64,000 nucleotides of DNA, from positions 1 through 64,000 of the forward strand of contig PYIY01000173.1 of assembly GCA_003635195.1 (NCBI GenBank), given 5' to 3'. Below are positions 44,792 to 54,317 of the stretch, one piece after another. Both the position numbers and the translations under genes were made by a program. The stretch comes from Candidatus Poribacteria bacterium. Its GTDB lineage: Bacteria; Poribacteria; WGA-4E; WGA-3G. How positions within the stretch are numbered: the stretch's first letter is position 1; every line of letters begins with the position of its first letter. The notes below the pieces were generated by a model. It ran no database searches. It was not told the DNA's origin and saw only the letters and a program-made list of their open reading frames with translations.

Positions 44792-46192
44792 TTATTGTAA
44801 GACCCCCATTGCATCCTGCAAACGGATTTGGGCAATTTTGTAATCGTAGAACGCATTCACCTCATTCGTCAATGCCTGGGCGTAACTTGTTTGGGCATCA
44901 AGCAATTCAAGCAAAATGGCTTTGCCAACCTCAAAACGCCCTTGAATGACATCTAAACTCAGTCGGGCATTGGTAACTTGTTGTTTGGAGATATCAACGA
45001 CTTTTTCACTCCGCTCAAGATTCAGATAGGATTGCCTCACAGCGAGGGCAACGCTCCGCTCCAAGTCACTCACATTTTCACGGGTCTGCTCTAACTGCAT
45101 CTGTCTCTCCTTAACTTGGTTCCCTAAGATACCACCATCAAAAAGGGTAAAGTTCAGGGACAGGCCCGCGCTCCAACTTCGGAAATCAGAGAAATTCTCA
45201 CGTTCGCGGAGGTAATCATCAAGGTTGACGTTATAATCAACATTCGCGTTTAGACGGGGCCAGCGTTGCAATCTTGCCAAGGTCAGGCTCCATTCCTGAG
45301 ATTTTATTTGTGCCTGTCTCTCTTGAAACTCTGGACGTGTGTTAAGGGCTATCTCAATGGCTTCCTCAACCGGCATCTCTACGCGTTCAATAGTCCCACG
45401 TTCTTGGTAGAGTTGATAAGATTCATCAACAGAAACAGTCAGTAAAACGCCAGGGTCTAATCCGAGGAGCCGGGGGAGGGTCGCTTGTGCGATTTGAAGT
45501 GAATTTTGATTGTTCAATAACGATAATTCATCATTTCCTTCACGCAACTCGGCAGTCGCGATATCGGCAGGGATCAGGGTCCCCGCCTCTTCAAAATCCC
45601 TTGTCCTTTGTGTGTTTTCCTGCGATCTCGCTAAAACCTGTTCACTCACTTTGACGAGTTCCTGTCTTTTAAGAACATCATAGTAAGCCACCGTAATGTC
45701 GAGGATTAGGTCCTGCTTGGTTCGTTCATTCTGACTGACAGTAGCAGTTAGACTTTCTTTTGCTTGCGCAAAACTCCCCTCTCGTTGTCCGTTATCCCAA
45801 AGTGTATATTGTCCACGTAGCCCTAAATTGTAGTTTTCAGGTTCAAAGCCGAAGTCAAGGCGATCCGAAAAATCGTAGTTGCCGTTTGAAAAAATCTGAG
45901 GAAAATACCGAGCACGCGCATTTTTTACCCGAAGTTCTTGTATAGCGAGACTCAAGCGCGCGTTTCGCATACTCGTTGATCTCTCCAAACCTACCTGGAT
46001 ACATTGTTCAAGGGTTAAAGGTTGTGATAAATCAACTTCGCCGACAGGCTCTTGCGCCCCGATACAAAAAACGACTGCAAACTGAAGTATGAGAACGGTT
46101 TTCAAAGGCACTTTCTGGAAACCGGCACGCAGCATCCCTTGTAACGCTGCGAGTTTTGATAAAACAGTTAACTTTATTTTCCCGTGAATCAT
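44792..46192 (-). CDS. TolC-family outer-membrane efflux protein
   Basis: 466 residues. The signal is in MIHGKIKLTVLSK...VVFCIGAQ. The mature protein has two OEP domains with the typical helical repeats (LTLEQCIQVGLERSTSMRNARLSLAIQELRVKNARARYFPQI; later DVIQGRFEVGKAILLELLDAQTSYAQA). I chose ATG 46192 because the AAGGAG site lies six bases upstream; the ATG at 46198 would touch it. It is the first gene of the efflux operon. Confidence 0.9.
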   Translation of the reverse strand: MIHGKIKLTVLSKLAALQGMLRAGFQKVPLKTVLILQFAVVFCIGAQEPVGEVDLSQPLTLEQCIQVGLERSTSMRNARLSLAIQELRVKNARARYFPQIFSNGNYDFSDRLDFGFEPENYNLGLRGQYTLWDNGQREGSFAQAKESLTATVSQNERTKQDLILDITVAYYDVLKRQELVKVSEQVLARSQENTQRTRDFEEAGTLIPADIATAELREGNDELSLLNNQNSLQIAQATLPRLLGLDPGVLLTVSVDESYQLYQERGTIERVEMPVEEAIEIALNTRPEFQERQAQIKSQEWSLTLARLQRWPRLNANVDYNVNLDDYLRERENFSDFRSWSAGLSLNFTLFDGGILGNQVKERQMQLEQTRENVSDLERSVALAVRQSYLNLERSEKVVDISKQQVTNARLSLDVIQGRFEVGKAILLELLDAQTSYAQALTNEVNAFYDYKIAQIRLQDAMGVLQ

Positions 46193-46399
46193 TAACATCT
46201 CCTTATCAATACGAGTCTCTTGAATTCGGTCTGGTGCCAGTCTTAACTTCTAAGCACTCCTAAATGTGAGACAGCGACTTTAATTTTCTAAAAGCAAGTT
46301 TTAATTTCCAAGCAACATCAAAAAGACTTTATTTATCTATTTTGACGCAATGCTTCATTAAAAGTTTAGACATATTGACCCCCAAACTTGTTCTTTTTC

Positions 46400-46428
46400 T
46401 TGCAATTGCTTCGGATTTTTGCTACACT
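46400..46428 (+). promoter_or_regulatory. Promoter of the PEGA gene
   Basis: TTGCAA (46400-46405) and TACACT (46423-46428), 17-bp spacer, about 43 bases before ATG 46471. Confidence 0.5.
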
Positions 46429-46470
46429 ATTCTGTCAAACAGTTTTGAAACATAATTCGCAGGTAGCAGC

Positions 46471-48099
46471 ATGCTAAAGGTGAACACCGTTTTTACCCTC
46501 ATTTTTATCTGTATTGGACTCGCTTTTGTCGTATCAACACCAGCGTTCTCAATTGATTCTGGGACATACTGGCTGCTTGTGGACGCAACCCCAGATGCCT
46601 CGGCACACGAACGTATGAATTCACTCACCGCACTGTTAACAACACGCGGTAAAGTTCCGAGTGAACAGATTTATCATGTCGAAGGCGATAGTGCCACATC
46701 CGATGAGATCCACGCGTTACTCCAAGAAATCGGGCAGCAGACGCAGCCACAAGACACGCTGATTTTTCTATACCATGGGATGGTGGGTAAACCGAACGTA
46801 CAGACAATGCAGCTGATAATTCAGGAAAACGCAGAGGGCATTCAAGATTCCACGCTCAATAACTGGTTTAGAGAGTCAAACAGAAAAAGCAGCGTCGTTA
46901 TTATTGATGGTTATACCGAGGATACAAACTTAAGTGCTTACTATGGGAACCGCGAAACACTCGGCACTGCTGCGCTAAATGTGATTCAATCGGTAGAGAA
47001 GGCGGAAAACACGGTACTTCTTCAGAAACTTTACGATGCACTCGCCGCAGACACAACCGATTCAGACGATAATCGGCAATTGAGCATCTTTGAAACTTAT
47101 GACCTCTTGCGGACGCATTCTGAGTTCCTGGATGGAATTCTCGCACCAACGGGTAATGTTGAAGCAGCACTCCTCAAACTGAGTCCTGCGCTTAAGGTCA
47201 CATCACTTCCAGAGGGTGCGCAAATTTTCATCAACGATGTAGAAGTCGGAAACACACCGAAACTTATCACTGAAAACCTACAACAAGGCACTTCCACAGT
47301 ATCCGTAAAGAAAATCGGGTACATCACACCCCCCTCCAAGCCCGCGGAATTGCAGTTGGCACTTGGAGAGTCCGTCCATATCGGTTGGGTGCTGGATCCT
47401 ATCGCTGTTCACGGTAGCGTTAAAGGCGTAGCCGGTGCGTCGGCTGCGGACACACTGGTTTGGATAAATGGAACCGCATATCAACAGACTGTAGCGGCAG
47501 ATGGAATTTTTCGCTTTGATGCGTGGAAAGATGCAGATTTATTAACAGTCGGCGAAACTTATGCACTCCATGCGAAACAGGGGCATCAGAACTACGGTTC
47601 CGCAACTTTCACATTTGACGGCTACAGCGATATAGCCCAACCGATCCAACTGATTAAGAGAAGTTGGTTTGAAATCTCACAAATTGAATTTGACCGAGAT
47701 AACCATCAAGGGGCTGTCACCGCTTTCCAAAACGGGATTGAGCGCACGACAGATTTCCCGCAGATGTCGGCAGATTTAACAGTTTTACTTTTGAGTTCCT
47801 TTGCCGATGCATTAGAGAAACAAGATGTTCAGGATGTTGCTTATCTCGTTGTTACAGCGAAGCTGGCAGAGCAGCTTGATCAGCTCACCCTCGCGAAAAA
47901 GTATTGGGAAGAGGTAAAAACGAAAGCACAAAAAGGGACCCCTGCCGCTGAGTTGGCAAGTCAACGGTTATGGCAGCTGAATCGTGGTCGCTATCTTCTC
48001 AATATTGGTCTTATTGTCCTGTTGGTAATTCTCTTGGCATCCGGGGCATGGACGTTTTATAGGTACCGGAAATCCAGACAAACAGCACAGGAAGCGTAA
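46471..48099 (+). CDS. Pseudo-caspase-like PEGA-domain membrane protein
   Basis: 542 residues. After a signal (to about 27) comes a caspase-hemoglobinase-like domain: WLLVDATPDASAHERMN, the histidine motif TLIFLYHGMVGK (H102) and the second motif SVVIIDGYTED, where the usual cysteine (DACHSG type) is Y148. The protease site is therefore probably dead. A PEGA domain (VTSLPEGAQIFINDVEVGNTP, about 245-295) and another beta domain follow. A helical region and one C-terminal membrane helix (about 510-530) complete it. It is probably a cell-surface or periplasmic scaffold. Confidence 0.72.
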   Translation: MLKVNTVFTLIFICIGLAFVVSTPAFSIDSGTYWLLVDATPDASAHERMNSLTALLTTRGKVPSEQIYHVEGDSATSDEIHALLQEIGQQTQPQDTLIFLYHGMVGKPNVQTMQLIIQENAEGIQDSTLNNWFRESNRKSSVVIIDGYTEDTNLSAYYGNRETLGTAALNVIQSVEKAENTVLLQKLYDALAADTTDSDDNRQLSIFETYDLLRTHSEFLDGILAPTGNVEAALLKLSPALKVTSLPEGAQIFINDVEVGNTPKLITENLQQGTSTVSVKKIGYITPPSKPAELQLALGESVHIGWVLDPIAVHGSVKGVAGASAADTLVWINGTAYQQTVAADGIFRFDAWKDADLLTVGETYALHAKQGHQNYGSATFTFDGYSDIAQPIQLIKRSWFEISQIEFDRDNHQGAVTAFQNGIERTTDFPQMSADLTVLLLSSFADALEKQDVQDVAYLVVTAKLAEQLDQLTLAKKYWEEVKTKAQKGTPAAELASQRLWQLNRGRYLLNIGLIVLLVILLASGAWTFYRYRKSRQTAQEA

Positions 48100-48110
48100 A
48101 AAATCAAAAG

Positions 48111-49202
48111 TTAAACGCTCTTAGAAGGCTGTATATTTCCCAAAAGTTCTTCCACTACTACCGTCGCATATCCGCCCGCGGGGAGCGTGAAACGGAGCCG
48201 TATTCCGATACCACTATCCACAGCAGACACCTCATGTAGTTGTATCGGCATCCTTAAAGGCCTACGCGTCCCCGGTAACCGAATACCCACAACCTTACGA
48301 AACTTTTCGAGGCGAACGCTTTCATCTGCAAGGATCGCTGTTTCCAGATCAAGCACCTCACCAGTCGGCATCCGCATTTTGTATCCGAAGATCGGTCCCG
48401 AAGGACTAATCTCAAGCGCATCTGCCCGCGGTTGTTCAGTCGTCGGATCCTTAACGAGAAAAGGTGCCCCGTTACTATGTTTCACAGCAATGTCGCCCGT
48501 AAGGAGCTTGCCTAAATGCGGCATTCGCTTTTCTAAAATGCTGTTAAAGAGGTGCGCTTGATACGCCGATAGATACAACTTGCGCAACCGATGCGGAATA
48601 GAAGTTATCACTTTTTCGACAGGTTTTCGCGCTAATTCCTGTTGCATACGGCGCGCGACACTGTCCACTTGCAGTGCGTCCTCTGTGAGCAAATAATGCA
48701 GGACGGTCTCCCACTCTGCTTTCACCAACGCTTTACCGATTAGATGTGAATCGTTTTTGTTCCCAAATCGCTGCGTGCCAAATCGATTCGGTACACCTTC
48801 AGTTACTAACTGCGCCATCATCGCTTTAATCAGAGGCAATGTATCGTGAGGCATATCGTGCAGAATTAGTTCAAATCGGTTGCCGCGGAGGTGTCCCACT
48901 CGCAATTTATGCGTGTGTCTTTCTGCCCATAAGACCTCAATATCCGGCTGTTCAATCCTCAAAACCTGTTCCGGTGCTATACCTTCGACAGACAATATCT
49001 GTGTTGTGACTGCGTTCTTATCCTTTAACCCAGCATATCCGAAATCTCGTGTTGACGCTTGTAGTTCCTGTGCAATTCGGTTAATAGCCTCCAATGTGCT
49101 GAGATTCCGTTTCCGAATCGCGAAATAGGTATGTGTCCCTGCGCCAGAGGGTTCATAAAGCGGCAGCTCTTCAACGATAAAATCTTCGGGTTCTTTAAAC
49201 AT
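48111..49202 (-). CDS. truD: tRNA pseudouridine synthase D
   Basis: 363 residues from ATG 49202 (MFKEPEDFIVEELPLYEPSG). TruD modifies U13 of tRNA-Glu in E. coli. Motifs: STRDFGYAGLKDKNAVTTQILSVEG (catalytic aspartate in GLKDK), GHLRGNRFEL, GVPNRFGTQRFG and the C-terminal AYQAHLFNSILEKR. The start is supported by GAGG nine bases upstream and by the promoter at 49236-49264. An ATG nine codons earlier (49229) is the alternative. The open frame continues to 49658 without TruD-like sequence. Confidence 0.93.
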   Translation of the reverse strand: MFKEPEDFIVEELPLYEPSGAGTHTYFAIRKRNLSTLEAINRIAQELQASTRDFGYAGLKDKNAVTTQILSVEGIAPEQVLRIEQPDIEVLWAERHTHKLRVGHLRGNRFELILHDMPHDTLPLIKAMMAQLVTEGVPNRFGTQRFGNKNDSHLIGKALVKAEWETVLHYLLTEDALQVDSVARRMQQELARKPVEKVITSIPHRLRKLYLSAYQAHLFNSILEKRMPHLGKLLTGDIAVKHSNGAPFLVKDPTTEQPRADALEISPSGPIFGYKMRMPTGEVLDLETAILADESVRLEKFRKVVGIRLPGTRRPLRMPIQLHEVSAVDSGIGIRLRFTLPAGGYATVVVEELLGNIQPSKSV

Positions 49203-49235
49203 CTGATCATCCTCATGTGTCTTAGTCATCACGCT

Positions 49236-49264
49236 ATTATAGGCACGATTCGCCCATCTGTCAA
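49236..49264 (-). promoter_or_regulatory. Promoter of truD
   Basis: Perfect consensus on the minus strand: TTGACA (49259-49264), 17 bp, TATAAT (49236-49241). A start of transcription 7 bases on falls at about 49229, giving a 27-base leader to the ATG at 49202, with GAGG inside it. Confidence 0.82.
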
Positions 49265-49287
49265 ACTGAGAAAACGGGAATATTTGC

Positions 49288-49316
49288 TTGCTATCGGCGT
49301 AGAATTGTGGTATACT
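49288..49316 (+). promoter_or_regulatory. Promoter of the ferredoxin-fusion gene
   Basis: TTGCTA (49288-49293) and TATACT (49311-49316), 17-bp spacer, 33 bases before ATG 49350. It is divergent from the truD promoter 25 bases away, so the two could interfere. Confidence 0.65.
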
Positions 49317-49349
49317 TAACAGTGAAGCATCAGCAAAAAGGAGGGAAAA

Positions 49350-50636
49350 ATGGCTTACGTAATTTGTGAACCGTGCGTTGATGTAATGGATACTGCATGC
49401 GTTGTTGTCTGTCCTGTAGACTGCATACATACCAGTGAAGGCGAAAACCAGCTCTACATTGATCCAGATGTGTGTATAGACTGCGCCGCGTGTGAACCTG
49501 TGTGTCCGGTCGATGCGATCTCTATTGAAAGTGATGTCCGAGCTGAGTGGGCATCGTATATTGAGATAAACCGCAAATTTTTTGAGACTTTTGTTAAACC
49601 AGAAACTGAGGACAGCGGAGACGACGAAGCAGGAAAAACTAAACAAGGAAAACAACAAGGTATTCCGGAAGAATTCGTACAGATACCAGAGACTCCAGAC
49701 TCAAGACTGCGAACACCGTACAACTTATTAGTGATGCTCGGTCAACCTATCCTCGGTGCCTTCTCAGCGAAGTTTAAAACGCAGCTTGAAGAGATGGCAG
49801 GAAACACACGAGTCTTTAGTGCCGCCGTATCTACAGGTATTAATAGTCTAATTAACATAACGCTCTACCCACTTATTCTTTTTTTCTTTGGGTTCCGAGG
49901 ACAAGAGGTTGACCTTTTCTCAAGTAGAGGCAACTTGATGATTTTTCTCGGAATAGTCATCGCGATCACAGAGGGGATTTACCGGTTTAAAGATGAATTC
50001 AGCTCAACAGAGGAACAACCGCGTTACGGCGCAGCATTCTATGGTTGGATAATGTCGCTCGTTGCGACACCGCTGCTGATCGGTGCGCGTTCTGCTCTGG
50101 TTACAACACCTCCGACACAACGAAAAACGGTACCTGGGGCAGTAGAGATAGATGGCGCAATTTACGCAGATGATATAAAGGAACGCTACCGTCGTTATGG
50201 AATGATCAATCAGGTCGCAGAAATGGCAGATTATTACCGAATTGAGATCGAATTCCCGCGATGGGTCCCCAATTCTGCGGCGAAGAAAACCTATGATCTT
50301 CCTGATAGAATGCCACACTATGATTATGAAGTCTGTCTAAGTTCGCCATATTCTATGGATACGACACCTGGCCCCGAAACGACTGTGACAGTTCAGACGC
50401 AACTGCCTGTGGACCCTAAAACAGGACAAATGGCAGATCCTCGGTTTGAGAATGTTGTCGGACGGACAAGTTCTTTCCCTAACGGTTTTACAAGTATCTT
50501 TCCCATTGAAGCGCAACCAGAGGATTTCCATACAAATTATCGGAACAGGGTGCTTGAAATTATCGTCCCCAAAACAGGCACCTATGATCAACTCGGCTTG
50601 GAACCACCTGTCCATTATGCGAAACTCAAAGGGTAG
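49350..50636 (+). CDS. 7Fe-type ferredoxin fused to a membrane and soluble C-terminal region
   Basis: 428 residues. Residues 1-65 are a 7Fe ferredoxin (FdxA-like): C9-x7-C17-x3-C21-P for a [3Fe-4S] centre, and C42-x2-C45-x2-C48-x3-C52-P for a [4Fe-4S] centre. An acidic linker (80-125) follows, then two or three membrane helices (about 170-190, 200-220, 240-265). The C-terminal soluble part (GMINQVAEMADYYRIEIEFPRWVPNSAAK) has an HSP20/CS-like beta-rich feel without a sure match. Ordinary FdxA is about 110 residues, so this is a fusion. Strong AAAAGGAGG site. Confidence 0.8.
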   Translation: MAYVICEPCVDVMDTACVVVCPVDCIHTSEGENQLYIDPDVCIDCAACEPVCPVDAISIESDVRAEWASYIEINRKFFETFVKPETEDSGDDEAGKTKQGKQQGIPEEFVQIPETPDSRLRTPYNLLVMLGQPILGAFSAKFKTQLEEMAGNTRVFSAAVSTGINSLINITLYPLILFFFGFRGQEVDLFSSRGNLMIFLGIVIAITEGIYRFKDEFSSTEEQPRYGAAFYGWIMSLVATPLLIGARSALVTTPPTQRKTVPGAVEIDGAIYADDIKERYRRYGMINQVAEMADYYRIEIEFPRWVPNSAAKKTYDLPDRMPHYDYEVCLSSPYSMDTTPGPETTVTVQTQLPVDPKTGQMADPRFENVVGRTSSFPNGFTSIFPIEAQPEDFHTNYRNRVLEIIVPKTGTYDQLGLEPPVHYAKLKG

Positions 50637-50683
50637 ATTTCAATTGTTGGGACATATCCAGATGAAAATAATGGGTAAGCCGC

Positions 50684-52054
50684 ATGTTGGATAAAGAGAC
50701 GCTTGTTGCATGGGATAAGCGTTACCTCTGGCATCCATTCACGCAGATGCAAGATTGGTTGACGGAGGATGTCGTCATCATCGAACGTGGTGAGGGATGC
50801 TATCTTATCGATACCGCCGGAAATCGGTATATTGACGGCACGGCTTCTATGTGGACGAATGTCCACGGGCACAATCACCCCGAATTGAACACAGCACTCA
50901 AGACGCAGCTGGACAAAATCGCCCACACAACACTGCTTGGATACAGCAACATCCCAGCGATTCAACTGGCACAAAAACTGGTGGAAATCACGCCTGCCGG
51001 ACTCAACAAGGTGTTTTATTCCGATAACGGTTCAACGGCTGTCGAAATCGCCTTGAAAATGACGTACCAATACTGGCAACATAAGGGAGAGCCGCAACGG
51101 AAATTGTTTATCCATTTCGATAATGCTTACCACGGGGATACCATAGGTGCTATGAGTGTCGGTGGGATTGATAGTTTCCACACCACCTTTGATTCCCTCC
51201 TTTTCAAAGGTGTCCGTGTGTCCGCTCCTGAAATGTATCGTCCCTCTCGTGATACGGATGCGTCCAGCAACAAATCTGCGGTGAAAACGCGTTGGCTTAA
51301 TGCGGTAGAAGACGCGCTCTCTGAAAAGGCAGGGCAGGTTGCTGGTATTATTTTAGAACCTCTCATTCAGGGCGCGGGTGGGATGTTGGTCGCGCCAAAC
51401 GGATTTCTGAAGGCACTTGAAACACTTGCAAAAACGTCAGAAACACTCCTTATCATCGATGAGGTGATGACCGGATTCGGACGCACCGGCAAAATGTGGG
51501 CATGCGAACACGAAGACGTTACACCCGACATCTTATGCACCGCAAAGGGTCTCGCCGCGGGCTATCTTCCTCTCGCTGCGACGTTAACGACTGACGACAT
51601 CTACAACGCCTTCCTCGGCGAATATAGAGACCTTAAGACTTTTTTCCACGGTCATACCTTTACCGGTAACCCGTTAGCATGTGCTGTTGCATTGGAAAAT
51701 ATCGCTATTTTCGAGCGTGAGAACCTCGTATCCCAACTTCAACCCACCATCGAACATTTCAGAACCCGGCTTCAAGATTTTTACGCGCTTCCGCATGTCG
51801 GTGATGTCCGCGTGTGTGGTTTTGCTGCGGGTGTAGAACTCATGAAAAACCCAGACACACACACGCCTTATCCGTTTGAAGAGAAGATAGGTATCCGGGT
51901 TTGCAAAGAGGCACTCACACATGGGGCGATGCTCCGACCCCTTGTGAATACTATTGTCCTGATGCCGCCCTTGCAAATTACGATTTCAGAATTAGACAGC
52001 CTGCTGAATATCGTTTATACTTCAATTGAGACAGTCACAAAAAAATATCGGTAA
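50684..52054 (+). CDS. bioA: Adenosylmethionine-8-amino-7-oxononanoate aminotransferase
   Basis: 456 residues. It makes diaminopelargonate in biotin synthesis, a PLP class III aminotransferase. The BioA-type N-terminus is clear (WDKRYLWHPFTQMQDW), with DNGSTAVEIALKM, FDNAYHGDTIGAMSVGG, LIIDEVMTGFGRTGKMWACEH and the PLP lysine in CTAKGLAAGYLPLAATL (near 288). No other bio gene is in the window. Confidence 0.93.
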   Translation: MLDKETLVAWDKRYLWHPFTQMQDWLTEDVVIIERGEGCYLIDTAGNRYIDGTASMWTNVHGHNHPELNTALKTQLDKIAHTTLLGYSNIPAIQLAQKLVEITPAGLNKVFYSDNGSTAVEIALKMTYQYWQHKGEPQRKLFIHFDNAYHGDTIGAMSVGGIDSFHTTFDSLLFKGVRVSAPEMYRPSRDTDASSNKSAVKTRWLNAVEDALSEKAGQVAGIILEPLIQGAGGMLVAPNGFLKALETLAKTSETLLIIDEVMTGFGRTGKMWACEHEDVTPDILCTAKGLAAGYLPLAATLTTDDIYNAFLGEYRDLKTFFHGHTFTGNPLACAVALENIAIFERENLVSQLQPTIEHFRTRLQDFYALPHVGDVRVCGFAAGVELMKNPDTHTPYPFEEKIGIRVCKEALTHGAMLRPLVNTIVLMPPLQITISELDSLLNIVYTSIETVTKKYR

Positions 52055-52068
52055 TTTATTGGCGAAGT

Positions 52069-52100
52069 CCGGTGCGGTTGCAAACCGCACCTACCGGGCC
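52069..52100. repeat. REP-like palindrome CCGGTGCGGTT, copy 2
   Basis: GGTGCGGTT (52071-52079) and AACCGCACC (52083-52091) form a 9-bp stem with a 3-base loop, then TACCGGGCC as in copy 1 at 33491-33523. The one arm difference is compensated in the other arm, so the hairpin is kept. Confidence 0.72.
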
Positions 52101-52116
52101 GGGGGAAAGGGGTATT

Positions 52117-52150
52117 GAAAAAAAATAGGGCGGGTGTTTAAACCCGCCCC
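52117..52150 (-). terminator. Terminator of the beta-propeller gene
   Basis: An 8-bp G/C stem (GGGCGGGT with ACCCGCCC) is followed on the minus strand by TATTTTTTTT. It ends the minus-strand gene at 52173. Confidence 0.85.
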
Positions 52151-52172
52151 ATAATCATTCAGATTGATTGAC

Positions 52173-54317
52173 TTAGAAACCAGCACGTCCGACTGCTGTA
52201 TTCTGCGCTCGATCTGTCACCTGAATAGTAATTGCGTGCCCGCCTGCGGGAAGTTCACCAGTTTCTAAGAGAAGCTGCTCGCTCTTAGAATCGAAGATGC
52301 CGTCATCGGGGAATATCGCTTTCCAAGTCTCATCGTTGTCAATTTTATAGACGGCTTTCTGGATAGGTGTCGCCATATCCGTAACCTCACAAGCGATTTT
52401 GTAAGTCCCATTACCGTTAGGTGTGACTTTAATTTCGCCGACAGAAGGTTGGGTATTATCAACATTAAACGGCGGACTCTCCTTATCAGCGGATTTCGCC
52501 CAACCGACCGGATTGCTGAGTTTGTCCGTAGCGACTACTTTCACTTTATAGCGTCCATCTGCGACGGTGGTGATATCCCACTCAAATTCGGCTTTGGTTA
52601 GCTCTTTTTTCAGGAGGCGCCAGTTGTCTTCAGAAACCTCTTTATAGTAGAGTGTATACTGGAGCGTATCGGCGTTTGCGTCCTCAACCTTCCAACTAAT
52701 CTTCCATTTTTTGGAAGGTGCCTCGTTTCCACTGCCGGATCCACTGCTACTTCCGCCGCGTGCGCTTGGCGGTGGGACGTTCCCGCCAGAACGACGCCGC
52801 GTTTCTTGATTGCCGCTGCCGCTGCCGTCATCTATGGTAATCCCTGTAAATCGTGGCTCAACATTCGTTTGCACAGAAGCGAGGGTGACCTTCTTCAGGA
52901 CAGGCGTTTTTGCTGCGTCAGTAGTTGAGAATTTCGCGCGCCATTGGATGAACTGTGCGTCTCCATTCGGAACTTGAGAACCTTCCGCAGTGGTGAGTTC
53001 CTCCGACCAGTCGTTCCAAGTATCATCAGGCTTTTTCGTATTACCGGTCCGCGTTGAGAAAGCGATCGCAGTGCCCTCTTCCATCTCACCTTCCCAAGAA
53101 AGTTTTCCCCATCGGGACAGGCTCTTTGCGTCGTGAACCTTCGACTCAAGTGTTCCTTTATCAACACGCTCGGTCGTAAGCGTAAAGAGTTTACCGGGGT
53201 TGCCGGTCGCCAAGAAAGTTTTGGTGGCACCCTCCACCTCTTTTTGATGTATCGCGACGACCTGGTCAGCTGAACATTTACCGACTTCAACATGATCCCC
53301 ACTCATTGGATTGACGCGGTAAATTTTCCCCTCATCCCCTGTTCCTACAAGAATTTGGGAATCGCTTTCTAACACGATTGCCAAAATAAGTGGCTCTGGC
53401 GAATTCCAAATTGATACAGCAGTGCCATCGGGTCGAATTTTGTAGATATTAGATTTATTCTCCTGTGGCGGTCCACCACCGGGTGGCGGCGGTCCACTGG
53501 GGGTAGGCGGTCCTGCGCTGCTACCACTGCGGCGATTTCTTGAAGGTTCAGCGGGTTGAGATGTAACGGCTGCAGCGTAGAGGTTGCCTTTACTATCCAA
53601 TTTAAGGGCGCGGACCTCTTTCTCTTTGGCTTGATACACAACTTTTGCAGTGCCATCGTCCATAATATGGTAGATAACACCATTATCGCCGCTGCCTGCA
53701 TAGGAACCGTTTTCGTGCAGAAGGAGGGTCATAATATTTTTTTCTTCGGCATCAAATAGGACACTGGATTCACCTTCAGGTGTAATTTTGTAAATTTTTC
53801 CATCGGTCCCGGTTGCGGCATAGAGATTGCCAGCATCGTCAAACTGCAACGCCCACACATACTTGTCGCCTTTATTGAGAAGGGTGGTAGGCGGTGTCGT
53901 AGCATCGGTGATTTTGTAAATCAACCCATCGGGCCCTGTACCCGCGTAGAGCGCGTCGTCGGGTCCGATCGCGAGGCTGTAAATGGTAACTTCGGGTGAA
54001 TTATAATAGAGTTCAGCGGTATCCTCACCGGCACTAATTTTATAGATTTTACCTTCGTTGCCGGTACCCGCGTAGAGGTTCCCTGCGGAATCCTCAGCAA
54101 GTGCCCAGACTTGCGTCTCTTTCATCTTCGTAAAAGCATCAATTTTCAGAGACAACATAACGTCTCCGGTGCTTGTCAGTGAAAGGTCTTTGGGCTTACC
54201 AGACTCGAAATCCGCATGATGCTGCTGTTCCCACAACGAAGTTTTTACTGCAGATGCGACACCCGCGAACATAAGGATGGTTAAAATAAGACTCCAAAAG
54301 GAGATGACACGGCGCAT
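52173..54317 (-). CDS. Secreted beta-propeller protein with C-terminal Ig-like domain
   Basis: 714 residues with a signal peptide (MRRVISFWSLILTILMFAGVASA). About eight repeats of the form WALAEDSAGNLYAGTGNEGKIYKIS make an NHL/PQQ-like beta-propeller (60-380), interrupted by a proline- and glycine-rich loop (TPSGPPPPGGGPP). A lectin-like region follows, then two low-complexity glycine/serine linkers and an Fn3-like domain (KWKISWKVEDANADTLQYTLYYKEVSEDNWRLL). No enzymatic motif is visible; a surface or matrix role is inferred. Confidence 0.75.
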   Translation of the reverse strand: MRRVISFWSLILTILMFAGVASAVKTSLWEQQHHADFESGKPKDLSLTSTGDVMLSLKIDAFTKMKETQVWALAEDSAGNLYAGTGNEGKIYKISAGEDTAELYYNSPEVTIYSLAIGPDDALYAGTGPDGLIYKITDATTPPTTLLNKGDKYVWALQFDDAGNLYAATGTDGKIYKITPEGESSVLFDAEEKNIMTLLLHENGSYAGSGDNGVIYHIMDDGTAKVVYQAKEKEVRALKLDSKGNLYAAAVTSQPAEPSRNRRSGSSAGPPTPSGPPPPGGGPPQENKSNIYKIRPDGTAVSIWNSPEPLILAIVLESDSQILVGTGDEGKIYRVNPMSGDHVEVGKCSADQVVAIHQKEVEGATKTFLATGNPGKLFTLTTERVDKGTLESKVHDAKSLSRWGKLSWEGEMEEGTAIAFSTRTGNTKKPDDTWNDWSEELTTAEGSQVPNGDAQFIQWRAKFSTTDAAKTPVLKKVTLASVQTNVEPRFTGITIDDGSGSGNQETRRRSGGNVPPPSARGGSSSGSGSGNEAPSKKWKISWKVEDANADTLQYTLYYKEVSEDNWRLLKKELTKAEFEWDITTVADGRYKVKVVATDKLSNPVGWAKSADKESPPFNVDNTQPSVGEIKVTPNGNGTYKIACEVTDMATPIQKAVYKIDNDETWKAIFPDDGIFDSKSEQLLLETGELPAGGHAITIQVTDRAQNTAVGRAGF

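Noticed and set aside
48111..49658. A 515-residue TruD with a long N-terminal extension
   Set aside because: The extension runs through the promoters of truD and the ferredoxin gene and has no TruD-like sequence.
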